DNA from: Verrucomicrobiales bacterium
GTDB lineage: Bacteria; Verrucomicrobiota; Verrucomicrobiia; Verrucomicrobiales; DEV007
Length of the DNA stretch: 64,000 bases
Direction of reading: 5' to 3'
Assembly (NCBI GenBank): GCA_029213065.1
Contig: JARGPH010000006.1
Coordinates: forward strand, 62,001-126,000
In this document: piece by piece, positions 1-8,821 of the stretch
Numbering within the stretch: position 1 is the stretch's first letter
How the letters are laid out: the number at the start of each line of letters is the position of its first letter
The notes under the pieces: model-generated
Told to the model about the DNA's origin: nothing
Database searches by the model: none
What the model saw: the letters and a program-made list of their open reading frames with translations, nothing else
Position numbers and translations under genes: made by a program

Positions 1-1
1 A

Positions 2-1267
2 TTGCCCGTATTCGAGCCGCAGCTCGACGAGGTCGTTGCTGAAGCGAGAGGGCGCAATCTCTTCTTCAGTACCGAGGTCGATACGGCAATTCGGGAAGCG
101 GATATCATTTTTATCTCGGTAAACACGCCCACGAAAACCTACGGGGCGGGAGCGGGGCAGGCCGCTGACCTCAAATGGGTTGAGCGATGCGCGCGTCAGA
201 TCGCGGAACTGGTCGAGAAAGACATCATCATTGTCGAGAAATCGACCGTCCCGATTCGAACCGCGGCGATGATCAAGAGCGTCCTTCGCGCCGTCGGCAA
301 AGGCGATCGGGTCAAGGTACTCTCGAATCCCGAGTTTCTCGCCGAAGGAACCGCGGTCGCCGATTTGAGCAATCCCGACCGCGTTCTCATCGGCGGAGAG
401 GATGAAACCGCGATCGAAACCCTCGTTTCCGTCTACGCTCACTGGGTGCCGCGCGAAAAGATTCTCACGACGAATCTCTGGTCATCCGAACTTTCCAAAC
501 TGACTGCCAACGCCTTTCTCGCTCAGCGGGTTTCGTCGATCAATTCGATCTCCGCGCTCTGTGAGGAAACCGGCGCCGATGTCAACGAAGTGGCCCGCGC
601 CGTCGGCACCGACAGCCGTATCGGTCCCAAATTTCTTAAGGCCTCGGTGGGTTTTGGGGGATCCTGTTTTCAGAAGGATATCCTGAACCTGACCTATCTC
701 TGCGACTACTTCGGTCTTCCCGAGGTCGCTAATTACTGGAAGAGCGTCATCGAGTTGAATGACTGGCAGAAAGGGCGTTTTGCCCAGAAGATCATCGCGA
801 CGCTTTTCAATACCATCGCTGAGAAGAAGATCGGGATCCTCGGATTTGCCTTCAAGAAGAACACCAACGACACCCGCGAATCGGCTGCGATTTCGGTCTG
901 TCGGGATCTCCTCATCGAGCGTGCTCACCTCGCGATCTACGATCCTCAGGTTTCCCTCGATCAAATCATTCGGGACCTGGAAGGCGTCGGGATTTCCGAT
1001 GCCGCGGAACGGGCCGCCAACGGCGAGATCACGAAAGTCGCGAGTCCCCTCGAGGCGGCCGAATCGGCGCACGCGCTCGCGGTTCTGACCGAGTGGGACG
1101 AGTTCACATCGCTTCCCTATCAGGAAATTTTCGACCACATGCTGAAGCCGGCCTGCCTCTTTGACGGTCGGAACATTCTCGACGCCAAAGCGGCGACGGA
1201 AGTCGGCTTCGAGATCTACTCGATCGGGCGTGGCAGAAGCCTCGACGGCGAGTGGCAGGTGCGGTGA
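2..1267 (+). CDS. ugd: UDP-glucose 6-dehydrogenase, 5' end missing
   Basis: Oxidises UDP-glucose to UDP-glucuronate with two NAD+ and supplies the polysaccharide locus. The window starts inside the gene, so the N-terminal GxGYVG nucleotide-binding loop is absent; 421 codons are visible. The catalytic cysteine lies in [10 protein letters not shown] (Cys codon at 665-667), with the dimerisation/central motif [15 protein letters not shown] before it and the C-terminal domain after it. The wording throughout ([34 protein letters not shown]) matches animal UGDH far more closely than the short Ugd of Escherichia coli. A strong stem-loop with a T run follows the stop. The family call is secure; the eukaryote-like character is my comparison from memory. 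Confidence 0.95.
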   Translation: MPVFEPQLDEVVAEARGRNLFFSTEVDTAIREADIIFISVNTPTKTYGAGAGQAADLKWVERCARQIAELVEKDIIIVEKSTVPIRTAAMIKSVLRAVGKGDRVKVLSNPEFLAEGTAVADLSNPDRVLIGGEDETAIETLVSVYAHWVPREKILTTNLWSSELSKLTANAFLAQRVSSINSISALCEETGADVNEVARAVGTDSRIGPKFLKASVGFGGSCFQKDILNLTYLCDYFGLPEVANYWKSVIELNDWQKGRFAQKIIATLFNTIAEKKIGILGFAFKKNTNDTRESAAISVCRDLLIERAHLAIYDPQVSLDQIIRDLEGVGISDAAERAANGEITKVASPLEAAESAHALAVLTEWDEFTSLPYQEIFDHMLKPACLFDGRNILDAKAATEVGFEIYSIGRGRSLDGEWQVR

Positions 1268-1625
1268 TTTCCTGTCCGCAGGAGCGCTCCTTTTTTTCCT
1301 GCTTTCGTTTCTCTATTGGCTGGGCCGCGGAGGAGGAGAGGGCGGATTGTCGTATTTTGTATCCTGAAACAGGTGTCTCGCGATCCGGTTCGAAGCCTTG
1401 CGGAAGCGAACGCTCAGCAATTCCTGAAATTTTCATTTTTGTTTGAACAAAAGGGGGAGTGCGCTACTTGTCCACTATCCCTATGGGATCGGCCCACAAA
1501 TTAAATGGAAAATCAGGAATTTTGGCCCTCCGGGGGTGAATCTCCAGGGGCGGTAGCTTGCTGTTTCCCCTTGTGGGCCAAATCGGAGCGGTGTTTCCGC
1601 TGCTTGTCTTTTTTAAAGCCTCGTG
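1268..1625 (+). promoter_or_regulatory. 358-bp leader with nested stem-loops before the aminotransferase
   Basis: No gene is visible. After the ugd terminator, TTTGGCCC at 1521-1528 pairs with GGGCCAAA at 1575-1582. Inside this, AGGGG (1546-1550) can pair with CCCCT (1567-1571). A second hairpin AGCGG/CCGCT (1587-1601) is followed by a T run at 1609-1614, just before the start codon at 1626. The order (long structured element, then terminator-like hairpin) resembles an attenuator or leader RNA, but I recognise no known riboswitch and see no JUMPStart-like sequence. Confidence 0.35.
1280..1297 (+). terminator. Intrinsic terminator after ugd
   Basis: Self-complementary AGGAGCGCTCCT (1280-1291) followed by six T's, 12 bases after the ugd stop. 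It separates ugd from the downstream aminotransferase gene. Confidence 0.6.
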
Positions 1626-2732
1626 ATGCAGTTTATTGATCTCAAAGCGCAGCAGGAGCGAATTCGCGAGGATATCGATCAGCGAATCGCGGCGGTTCTC
1701 GACCACGGTCAGTACATTCTCGGCCCCGAAGTCCGCGTCCTCGAATCGGTTCTTTCGGATTTCCTCGGGGGGCGTCATGTCTTAGGCGTTTCTTCGGGGA
1801 CAGATGCGCTTTTGATCGCCCTCATGGCGCTTGATATCGGTCCCGGCGACGAGGTGATTACGGTTCCCTACACCTGGATCTCCACGGCCGAGGTCATTGC
1901 CCTGCTCGGAGCCCGCGTCGTCTTCGTCGATATTGAGGAAGACACTTGGAATATGGATCCGGCTCTTCTCTCAGCGGCGATTACGGACCAGACCAAAGCG
2001 ATCATTCCCGTCGGCATCTACGGGCAGCCCGCCAATATGCGGGAGATTAACAAGATTGCTGATGCGGCGGGAATTCCGGTGATGGAAGATGCCGCGCAGT
2101 GTTTCGGGGCAAGCCATCACGGGGAGAATTCAGGGGCGCTTTCAAAAATCGGAACGACCTCATTTTTTCCCTCGAAGCCACTGGGTGGCTACGGGGACGG
2201 AGGTGCTGTTTTTACCGATGACGCCGACCTTGCGGAGAAAATGCGATGGATACATGTCCACGGGCAGTCCGAAAAGCACACCCATCCCATTGTCGGGCTG
2301 AACGGTCGACTCGATAGTATTCAGGCCGCCGTTGTCCTCTCAAAGTGGTCCATTTTCGCCGAGGAAATCGAATTGCGACAGAAGGTTGCCGATCGATACA
2401 GCGAAGGGTTGGGGGCGCTCTCCGGTCAGGTCACACTTCCGTGCCTGCGGTCTGAGAATACCTCGGTGTGGGCTCAATACACGATTCTCGTCGATGATCC
2501 CGAAGCCTTGCAGAAGCATCTCGGGGAGAACGGGGTGCCGTCGGTGTCCTATTATTGTAAGCCGCTCCACCTCCAGCCGGTCTTCGAAAACCTGGGATAT
2601 GAAAAAGGCGCCTTTCCCGTCACAGAGCAGACCGGTGCACGCTGTATCAGTCTCCCCATGAGTCCTTACCTTTCTGAAGAGGATCAAACGCTCGTGATTT
2701 CAGAAATTCAAAAATTCTTTAATCGCAGTTAA
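1626..2732 (+). CDS. DegT/DnrJ/EryC1 PLP aminotransferase, WbpE-like
   Basis: PLP-dependent sugar-nucleotide aminotransferase of 368 residues. It closely follows Pseudomonas WbpE, which makes UDP-2-acetamido-3-amino-2,3-dideoxy-D-glucuronate: MQFIDLKAQQERI at the start, HGQYILGPEV, and the PLP lysine in SFFPSKPLGGYGDGGA. The ATG at 1626 is preferred over the in-frame GTG at 1623 because MQFIDLK is the normal family N-terminus. No good Shine-Dalgarno sequence is visible. The partner enzymes WbpA/WbpB/WbpD/WbpI are not in the window, so the exact 3-keto substrate is inferred. The base composition is like ugd and unlike the genes that follow 2885. Confidence 0.85.
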   Translation: MQFIDLKAQQERIREDIDQRIAAVLDHGQYILGPEVRVLESVLSDFLGGRHVLGVSSGTDALLIALMALDIGPGDEVITVPYTWISTAEVIALLGARVVFVDIEEDTWNMDPALLSAAITDQTKAIIPVGIYGQPANMREINKIADAAGIPVMEDAAQCFGASHHGENSGALSKIGTTSFFPSKPLGGYGDGGAVFTDDADLAEKMRWIHVHGQSEKHTHPIVGLNGRLDSIQAAVVLSKWSIFAEEIELRQKVADRYSEGLGALSGQVTLPCLRSENTSVWAQYTILVDDPEALQKHLGENGVPSVSYYCKPLHLQPVFENLGYEKGAFPVTEQTGARCISLPMSPYLSEEDQTLVISEIQKFFNRS

Positions 2733-2741
2733 AGAAAAGCA

Positions 2742-2885
2742 ATGGCGAAGAGGATTTACATAGCGGGACACCGCGGGATGGTCGGTTCAGCTCTTTCGAG
2801 GGCCCTTCAAAGCGAAGGTGACGTTGAACTCAGTTCGGCCACGAGCGCGGAGCTTGATTTGAGGGACCAGAAAGCGACGTGTTAA
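2742..2885 (+). pseudogene. fcl: Truncated GDP-L-fucose synthase remnant (first 47 codons)
   Basis: An ATG at 2742 opens a 47-codon frame starting MAKRIYIAGHRGMVGSAL, the unmistakable N-terminus and Rossmann loop of GDP-L-fucose synthase (Fcl/WcaG), and continuing with AELDLRDQ at the expected position. It stops with TAA at 2883-2885, whereas full-length Fcl is a little over 300 residues. The rest of fcl is not found in the window. The break coincides with the change from GC-rich to AT-richer DNA and the start of the ABC transporter genes, so it looks like the scar of a recombination that replaced the downstream genes. Whether the stub is still translated is unknown. Confidence 0.85.
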
Positions 2886-2930
2886 TAGCTGAGTCAGCAT
2901 ATAGATGCCGTTAATATCAGAGAAAAAATT

Positions 2931-3722
2931 ATGTTTGAATGGAAACGAGCAAGCGCAGTGATTCAGAGGGCTGCTGCGACATCAGATGTCACTTGGATGA
3001 TTGCTAGTAATGGGATTAAATATCGCTATAAGCGTTCAGTTTTGGGGCCCTTCTGGATAACAATATCCCAGGCAATCTATATTCTCGCTCTAGCCGTTGT
3101 ATTTGGTGGACTATTTAAGATGAGGGATGTGGATTTCATTCCGTTCCTCACGATCGGGATTTTACTTTGGGCCGCAGCTACTGCTTGTATGCAGGAGTCA
3201 TCGACGACTATTTTACACCGTGGGGGGGAGTTGAAGGATGGCGCAAATAATTGCGTCTCCCTTGTTCTTGAGGTCGTTTTCAGAAACCTGATTGTTTTCC
3301 TTCATCACATCGTCGTCTTTGTTTGTGTCGCGATCTATTACAAGGTTCATCCTAATGTTCTGGGATTGCTGATGCTCATACCGGCTTCCGCGATTTTTAT
3401 TATTAACGTATTTTGGATTTCAGGAATTCTGTCATTGTTAATTCCCCGTTTCCGGGATTTGGAACCTCTCGTATTCAGTTTGATTCAAATCGGTTTTTTT
3501 GTGACGCCGATTATGTGGCATCCCTCATTGCTTAAGGAAAAGGAATATCTAATCCATTATAATCCCTGCTTTCATCTTCTTGCTATCATCAGGGATCCGT
3601 TGCTGGGAGAGGCTTACCCCTTCGTTAGTTTCGGAATTGTTTCGATAATGGCGATTCTTGGAATGGCGGCTTATTATTTCGTCCTCAGCCGCACTGTTAC
3701 AAGGTTGCCCTACTGGGTCTAA
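2931..3722 (+). CDS. wzm: ABC-2 type polysaccharide/polyol-phosphate export permease (Wzm-like)
   Basis: Integral inner-membrane subunit (263 residues) of an ABC exporter that moves an undecaprenyl-linked polysaccharide to the periplasm. It shows the family N-terminus with the RYKRSVLGPFWIT motif (amphipathic region before the first helix), about six hydrophobic segments, and the family ending LPYWV. The ATPase gene follows 18 bases after its stop. It sits directly downstream of the fcl scar. Its presence, with no Wzx/Wzy seen in the window, indicates ABC-dependent rather than Wzy-dependent export. Confidence 0.9.
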   Translation: MFEWKRASAVIQRAAATSDVTWMIASNGIKYRYKRSVLGPFWITISQAIYILALAVVFGGLFKMRDVDFIPFLTIGILLWAAATACMQESSTTILHRGGELKDGANNCVSLVLEVVFRNLIVFLHHIVVFVCVAIYYKVHPNVLGLLMLIPASAIFIINVFWISGILSLLIPRFRDLEPLVFSLIQIGFFVTPIMWHPSLLKEKEYLIHYNPCFHLLAIIRDPLLGEAYPFVSFGIVSIMAILGMAAYYFVLSRTVTRLPYWV

Positions 3723-3740
3723 ACAGTTCATCAAATTATT

Positions 3741-4472
3741 ATGGCTGAAATTCGCTTAGATAATGTAGGCGTTCGCATCCCGGTATTCGGAGCGAACTCC
3801 AAAATGCTGAAATCGGTACTGGTAGGGTTCTTCCGCAGCAGAGAACAGAGGGAATCGACCTCAACTGTTGTAGTGGACGCGTTGACAGACGTAAATCTGA
3901 CCTTTAGTGACGGTGACCGGGTTGGCCTAATTGGGGCCAACGGTGCGGGGAAATCGACGTTTCTCAGAGTTCTAGCTGACGTCTATTACCCGACGAGCGG
4001 AATTTTTGAGAAGGTGGGGGATACAAGGTGCTTATTCGGACTGAATTCAGGACTTGAGATGGAAGGCAGTGGCTGGGATAATATAAAATACCAGGCACGG
4101 CGAATCGGTGTTCCTAAATCGAGGCTGGATGAAGTAGCAGAAGAAGTGGCTGATTTCAGCGAGTTGGGCAAAGCATTGGATCTTCCCGTGAGAACTTATT
4201 CACAAGGAATGCAAGTGAGATTGTCCTTCGGAGTGATGACCAGTATTCCTGCTGATATTCTTCTTATCGATGAAGTTATTGGTGTCGGGGATGCTTCTTT
4301 TATGGAGAAGGCCCGACAGAGGATGTTGAAATTTACTGATCAAGCGAAGATCCTTGTTTTGGCGTCTCACTCACCTGACATCATTGCGAGTTTTTGTAAT
4401 CGCCAAATTGGTTTCGAGCACGGCCGAGTCGTAAGCGATGTTCGAACTGCTGATACCCCCTCCGAATTGTGA
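3741..4472 (+). CDS. wzt: ABC transporter ATP-binding protein, polysaccharide export (Wzt-like)
   Basis: Cytoplasmic ATPase of the Wzm/Wzt exporter, 243 residues. Walker A is GANGAGKS at residues 65-72, the signature is YSQGMQVRLSFG, and Walker B is ILLIDEVIGVGD. It ends just after the nucleotide-binding domain, so it lacks the C-terminal carbohydrate-binding domain that reads the chain cap in Wzt of E. coli O8/O9a. Export may therefore not need a specific terminal modification, or recognition may be done by another protein. The next gene starts with GTG overlapping its TGA (4469-4472), indicating translational coupling. Confidence 0.92.
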   Translation: MAEIRLDNVGVRIPVFGANSKMLKSVLVGFFRSREQRESTSTVVVDALTDVNLTFSDGDRVGLIGANGAGKSTFLRVLADVYYPTSGIFEKVGDTRCLFGLNSGLEMEGSGWDNIKYQARRIGVPKSRLDEVAEEVADFSELGKALDLPVRTYSQGMQVRLSFGVMTSIPADILLIDEVIGVGDASFMEKARQRMLKFTDQAKILVLASHSPDIIASFCNRQIGFEHGRVVSDVRTADTPSEL

Positions 4473-5863
4473 TAAGTGTTCCGCGAGATTCCCGGGTCTA
4501 TGAGGTTGCTTCCGCGTTCTCATCAACTGGCTTAGGTCGGTTGATGAGTGGGCTCTTTGGTAGCTTGATCGCGTATCCAATAGCGGAGCATCTTGAGAAG
4601 CGGAGCGTTTCACCCAAGGTGAGAGAGATAGGAAAATTCTATCGATTACCGTTTTCAGAACAGAGCGCAATCTCCAGGCAGCGTCTGAAAGACACGCTGG
4701 ATTTTGCCTCTTCTGAAGTTCCTTATTATCGCGAGTTGATAAGAAAGGTGGGATTTAAGACTGAATGGGTGCTTTCCAACCCTGAGGCGATGGGTGAATT
4801 GCCCCTCCTCACCAAGGATATTATGCGCGAAGAGGGCGAGCGTATGCTTTCGAGACCATTGGCAGAGGTTGCTCATCATGCTTGTAAATCAGGTGGCTCC
4901 ACTGGTCTTTCCTGTGTTGTCTATTACGATCAGGTCGCAGCTGATTATTCGTCTGCCGTAACTCGATATTGCAGGCAGTCTACGGGGCTTAAAGGACATC
5001 ATTTTGCGTTGCATTTCGCTTGTCGTTTTCCGGATGCGATTGAAGGAAACTGGCCTTCTCGCGAGGATTGCAAATGCATTGCAATGAATCGCTACAATAT
5101 CTTTTTTGATAAGCTGGATGAGGAGGGATTGAACGAAATTGCTGAACAGTTACGTTCCCGTTGCCCCTATCTGTGCCACGCTCATCCTTCAACCTTTTAT
5201 GCTCTCGCTGAACACATTCGTAGATCCGGGGGCGAGAAGTTCTTTGAAGTATTCGAGTCGAGTGGAGAGTGGCTCACTGAGAAGGCGAGAGAATCGATAT
5301 CCGAAAACTTGCAATGTAGAGTCATTGATCGCTATGGGCTCGCTGAATTGGGAGTAATGGCCTATGAACTGGAATCGGGGAAGGGGCTTCGCTTCTTAAA
5401 TTCAGAGGGATTTGCCGAAGGCGTCGAAGGAAATAATCTTGAAGGTGATGAAGGCGCCTCGGGGTTGGTTATCACCGGATTCAGAAACCGGCTGATGCCT
5501 CTGATTCGTTATCGAACCGGCGACTGGGCCCGTCCGATAGAGAGATCAGATGGTGTGTTCCTGACTGAGATGACAGGGCGGATTCATGATATTGTCATGA
5601 TCGATGGCACGAGCTTTCCGACTCATCATATTCAGGATGTTCTTGATCATCGAATTGGTGGTATCAAAGAGTTTCAGGTAGATCGGAGGTCGCAAATTCC
5701 TGTTCTGCGGATTGCGCTGGAAACCCCCGGAACTGGGGAAGAAGCAAGGGTTCGTGATGCGGTTCGCTCATTCTGGCCCAAGGATCTGGATACAGATTTT
5801 GTCAGCTACAGTGAGTTTAAAACTGTGGGTTGGAGGGGGAAATTCAGAAGGGTGATTGAATGA
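4469..5863 (+). CDS. CapK/PaaK-like adenylate-forming enzyme
   Basis: A 464-residue member of the phenylacetate-CoA ligase/CapK branch of AMP-forming enzymes. The ATP-binding loop SGGSTG is at residues 141-146; YGLAELGVMAYE and YRTGDWARP match the adenylate-binding and hinge-side motifs. CapK homologues are common in capsule and O-antigen loci, but their substrate is generally unknown; acyl or amino-acid activation for decoration of the polymer is the usual guess. The GTG start at 4469 overlaps the wzt stop, and its own stop overlaps the next gene's ATG (5860-5863), so wzt, this gene and the next are probably one coupled unit. Confidence 0.8.
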   Translation: MISVPRDSRVYEVASAFSSTGLGRLMSGLFGSLIAYPIAEHLEKRSVSPKVREIGKFYRLPFSEQSAISRQRLKDTLDFASSEVPYYRELIRKVGFKTEWVLSNPEAMGELPLLTKDIMREEGERMLSRPLAEVAHHACKSGGSTGLSCVVYYDQVAADYSSAVTRYCRQSTGLKGHHFALHFACRFPDAIEGNWPSREDCKCIAMNRYNIFFDKLDEEGLNEIAEQLRSRCPYLCHAHPSTFYALAEHIRRSGGEKFFEVFESSGEWLTEKARESISENLQCRVIDRYGLAELGVMAYELESGKGLRFLNSEGFAEGVEGNNLEGDEGASGLVITGFRNRLMPLIRYRTGDWARPIERSDGVFLTEMTGRIHDIVMIDGTSFPTHHIQDVLDHRIGGIKEFQVDRRSQIPVLRIALETPGTGEEARVRDAVRSFWPKDLDTDFVSYSEFKTVGWRGKFRRVIE

Positions 5864-7488
5864 TTAGAATTCTATATCCAGGTCCTGCTGCTTTTCAGGG
5901 CAGTGTAGTGGAATCTGCTTTCCGTCGAAGTTGCGGGCGGCGTGCGGTCTCGACAATTCCTGTTTTTGCCCTGGGTGAGATACCGGCTGATGCTCCTGCT
6001 ATTATTGTTTTCGTAGATCCTCCTGATGAGTGGAGCCCGATTATTTGCAGGCTTATCGAATCGGCACAGAAGAAAGTTATTCTCTTTGGTGCTATTCCAA
6101 ACGGTCTTGCGGATTTCTTATCGATTCAGGAGTCTTCTTCTGAATCGATAGCAGATGAATTTGATCATGGCGAGGTCGTTCCGGCTAAAGTGGGCGAACC
6201 TGAGGAATCGTCACTGAGGATTCGCTACAACTCGTCGTTCTTTAACCTTTTGGGAGAGTTGGTTGATCGGCCTCTCGTGCGATATGATTTCGAGGCTGAG
6301 TGGAATAACCTTGGCTTTGGAATGATTCATTCCCGTTTGGGAGCAATTTGGGGGGTGGCTCAACCGGGAGTGTTGGCCGGTAGGAATTCACTTGGAGATA
6401 TAATAGATACTGCTTTCGGCCGGAGCACTGTCAAAGGAACATACGTTGCACTGTGGGAGCAAAGTGGAGCGTCTTTTTTGTGGTGGAACCGGTCCGTGGG
6501 CCCGGTCGATTCAGGAGAGTGGAAAATCGTAGAGGATTTTATCTGTAATGCGCGCTGCGAGGAGCTTCCCTGTCAGCCTGTGATAAGGGATGTTCCGGGC
6601 GGTTACCAGAGCGCCGTTACGAGTCGTCTCGATTGCGATGAAGACGTTGAGTCTTCCCGCTATCTTTTTAACTCTTATCAGGAGTGGGAGATTCCATTTT
6701 CTCTGGCCGTTTGTACGAGGTTACTTGATGATGCGAAGCATCATCAAATTTTGAAGGATGTTTCCTCGAGGGGTGGAGCTGTTCTTTCTCATTCGCAGAC
6801 TCATTTTCCGGAATGGGGAGGTAATTATCGAGTCGCTGTCGGAGAGGCTAAATCATCCAAAAAGCGAATCGAAAGCATTCTTGGTGAATCTGTTGAATTT
6901 GTGGTGTCGCCGTTTCATCAAACACCACGCTACGCGGTCGAGGCGCTTCAGGATACCGGATACCAAGGAGTCGTAAGCGGAATACCTCGTAACGATCCTG
7001 AATTGTTTGTCTCCAGAGCGGGGACTCCTCCATTTGCATCTGAGGGATTCATCACCCATAGCCAGGCTACGATGCTGCACGGAGACTGTCTCGTGGACGG
7101 AAGGAAAGAAGACGGGAACCCGAATCCAGGTGAAACTTTTCAAAGAGCGTTTCAAATAGCTTTAAAGTCGGAATCTTTTTTCGGGTACTTGGATCACCCA
7201 TTCTCAGAGCGCTATGCTTATGGCTGGGATTCCGAGGAGCAGAGGGCTGCTGTCCATCGCGAGCTGATAAAGGTGATGAAAGAGTCTTCAGAAAAAGTTT
7301 GGTTTGCGAATCAAAACGAAGCTCTCGCTTTTCTGGCCTCGAAGGACCGTTTGAGCTACAAGGAGAACAGAGAATGCTTTAAGTTTGGCCATGGTGAAAG
7401 GCCCGGGCGCCTTCCCATTGAAGTGATTTACAGAAAGCAGCGACACCGTTTGCCGGTCAACTCAACGTCTCTTTTGATTTCGCTTTAA
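5860..7488 (+). CDS. Large protein with C-terminal NodB-fold (polysaccharide deacetylase-like) domain
   Basis: 542 residues. The C-terminal half carries a CE4-like signature: an acidic motif 1 (RLDCDED, residues 256-262) and a clean motif 2 HSQTH (His311 and His315). DD plus HxxxH form the metal site in NodB-fold deacetylases. The first ~240 residues are not recognised; they begin with a Rossmann-like beta-alpha pattern and contain no clear signal peptide, suggesting a cytoplasmic protein acting on a lipid-linked or nucleotide-linked sugar. It overlaps the CapK-like gene by four bases. Candidate substrates are N-acetylated sugars of the repeat unit, inferred from context only. Confidence 0.65.
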   Translation: MIRILYPGPAAFQGSVVESAFRRSCGRRAVSTIPVFALGEIPADAPAIIVFVDPPDEWSPIICRLIESAQKKVILFGAIPNGLADFLSIQESSSESIADEFDHGEVVPAKVGEPEESSLRIRYNSSFFNLLGELVDRPLVRYDFEAEWNNLGFGMIHSRLGAIWGVAQPGVLAGRNSLGDIIDTAFGRSTVKGTYVALWEQSGASFLWWNRSVGPVDSGEWKIVEDFICNARCEELPCQPVIRDVPGGYQSAVTSRLDCDEDVESSRYLFNSYQEWEIPFSLAVCTRLLDDAKHHQILKDVSSRGGAVLSHSQTHFPEWGGNYRVAVGEAKSSKKRIESILGESVEFVVSPFHQTPRYAVEALQDTGYQGVVSGIPRNDPELFVSRAGTPPFASEGFITHSQATMLHGDCLVDGRKEDGNPNPGETFQRAFQIALKSESFFGYLDHPFSERYAYGWDSEEQRAAVHRELIKVMKESSEKVWFANQNEALAFLASKDRLSYKENRECFKFGHGERPGRLPIEVIYRKQRHRLPVNSTSLLISL

Positions 7489-7620
7489 GCTTTTTGAAGC
7501 TGAAGTGAATTGAGGCAATTCAGTGGTAAATTCCTTTGTCTTCGCGAAGTCTCATCTTTTAAAGCACCGTTGTATTTTTAATTATTGTTCTCGTCCGGGA
7601 AAGGGGCGAACAATCTTACT
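7489..7620. other. 132-bp gap before wecB
   Basis: AT-rich, with no gene or clear hairpin. A weak purine-rich AAAGGGGCG lies upstream of the wecB ATG. Confidence 0.3.
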
Positions 7621-8724
7621 ATGAGAATTTGCCTAATTATCGGTACTCGTCCGGAGGCTATAAAAATGGCTCCGATTGCGCTAGTTGCGAAGGACTTGGG
7701 TTCAATCGATTGTCACATTTGCTTTACTGGGCAGCATGCGGAAATGGCACGGACGGCTCTTTCGGTGTTCGGTTTGCAAGCGAACAGTGATCTCAATGTA
7801 ATGATTCCGGGGCAGTCGCTTTCAACCCTCACCGCAAATTTAGTACAGAAGCTTGACGGGTTCTTTGCGGAAAATCAGTTTGATGTCGTCCTAGTTCAAG
7901 GAGATACGACCTCCGCTTTTGTAGCCGGCTTGGTTGGATTCTATCACCGTATCCCAGTCGGTCACATCGAGGCGGGATTGAGAACGGGCAATCTTCAAAG
8001 TCCGTTTCCTGAGGAAGCTAACCGATCTCTGATCGGCCGGTTGGCAAATTGGCATTTTGCCCCCACTTTAAATTCATCTGCAAACCTCCGGACTGAGGGC
8101 GTTCCCGAGGGAAGCATTTTTGTGACCGGAAATACTGTCGTAGACGCTGTTGAGTGGCTCGGAAATAGAGAGTCATTCAGATACTCAAAAGGAAAGAAAT
8201 TCGATTTTCTTGATCGTAATTCCCCGGTTGTTTTTGTGACTCAGCACCGCAGGGAGAATCATGGAGACCCGCTTCAGCATGTTTGCCAGGCACTGATTGA
8301 ACTGGCGGATAATTTTTCCAGTTCGCAGTTCGTCTTTCCGGTTCATCCCAATCCCGCTGTAAAGGAGGTTATCCATGAGAGCCTAGGGCAGCTGAAAAAC
8401 GTGTTTTTACTCGATCCAATTGATTTTGATGACTCGATATATCTCCAGAGTATTTCCAGTCTCATCATAACTGATTCTGGTGGCATTCAGGAAGAGGCAC
8501 CATCTTTCGGCGTGCCTGTACTGGTTACGAGGGAGCATACAGAGCGCATGGAAGGTGTTGAAAGCGGATGTGCGATGTTGGTTGGCACGGATCAGGGAAA
8601 AATTGTAGAGAATGCCACAAGCGTTCTCAGTGCCGGTGGAAAACGGGATGCGGACATATCGAATCCTTATGGAGATGGGGCAGCCGCAAAGAAGATACTC
8701 GAGATCCTGGAAACAGTGGTGTGA
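7621..8724 (+). CDS. wecB: UDP-N-acetylglucosamine 2-epimerase (non-hydrolysing)
   Basis: Interconverts UDP-GlcNAc and UDP-ManNAc in the cytoplasm. The 367-residue protein has the standard N-terminus MRICLIIGTRPEAIKMAPI, the conserved QGDTTSAF and HIEAGLRTG motifs, the EEANR motif, and the UDP-binding DSGGIQEEAPSFGVP near the C-terminus. The ATG at 7621 is chosen because an in-frame TTG at 7585 would add 12 residues before the conserved start. No UDP-ManNAc dehydrogenase is present in the window, so ManNAc itself or a derivative made elsewhere may be the product used. Confidence 0.95.
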   Translation: MRICLIIGTRPEAIKMAPIALVAKDLGSIDCHICFTGQHAEMARTALSVFGLQANSDLNVMIPGQSLSTLTANLVQKLDGFFAENQFDVVLVQGDTTSAFVAGLVGFYHRIPVGHIEAGLRTGNLQSPFPEEANRSLIGRLANWHFAPTLNSSANLRTEGVPEGSIFVTGNTVVDAVEWLGNRESFRYSKGKKFDFLDRNSPVVFVTQHRRENHGDPLQHVCQALIELADNFSSSQFVFPVHPNPAVKEVIHESLGQLKNVFLLDPIDFDDSIYLQSISSLIITDSGGIQEEAPSFGVPVLVTREHTERMEGVESGCAMLVGTDQGKIVENATSVLSAGGKRDADISNPYGDGAAAKKILEILETVV

Positions 8725-8821
8725 GCGAGTAAGAATTTCGGCCTAATTTCAGGGCTTGGAATTTATTGTGATCACACGCAGCCGTGAATTGTTTCACTCA
8801 GAGTCTACAATCTGGTATCGA

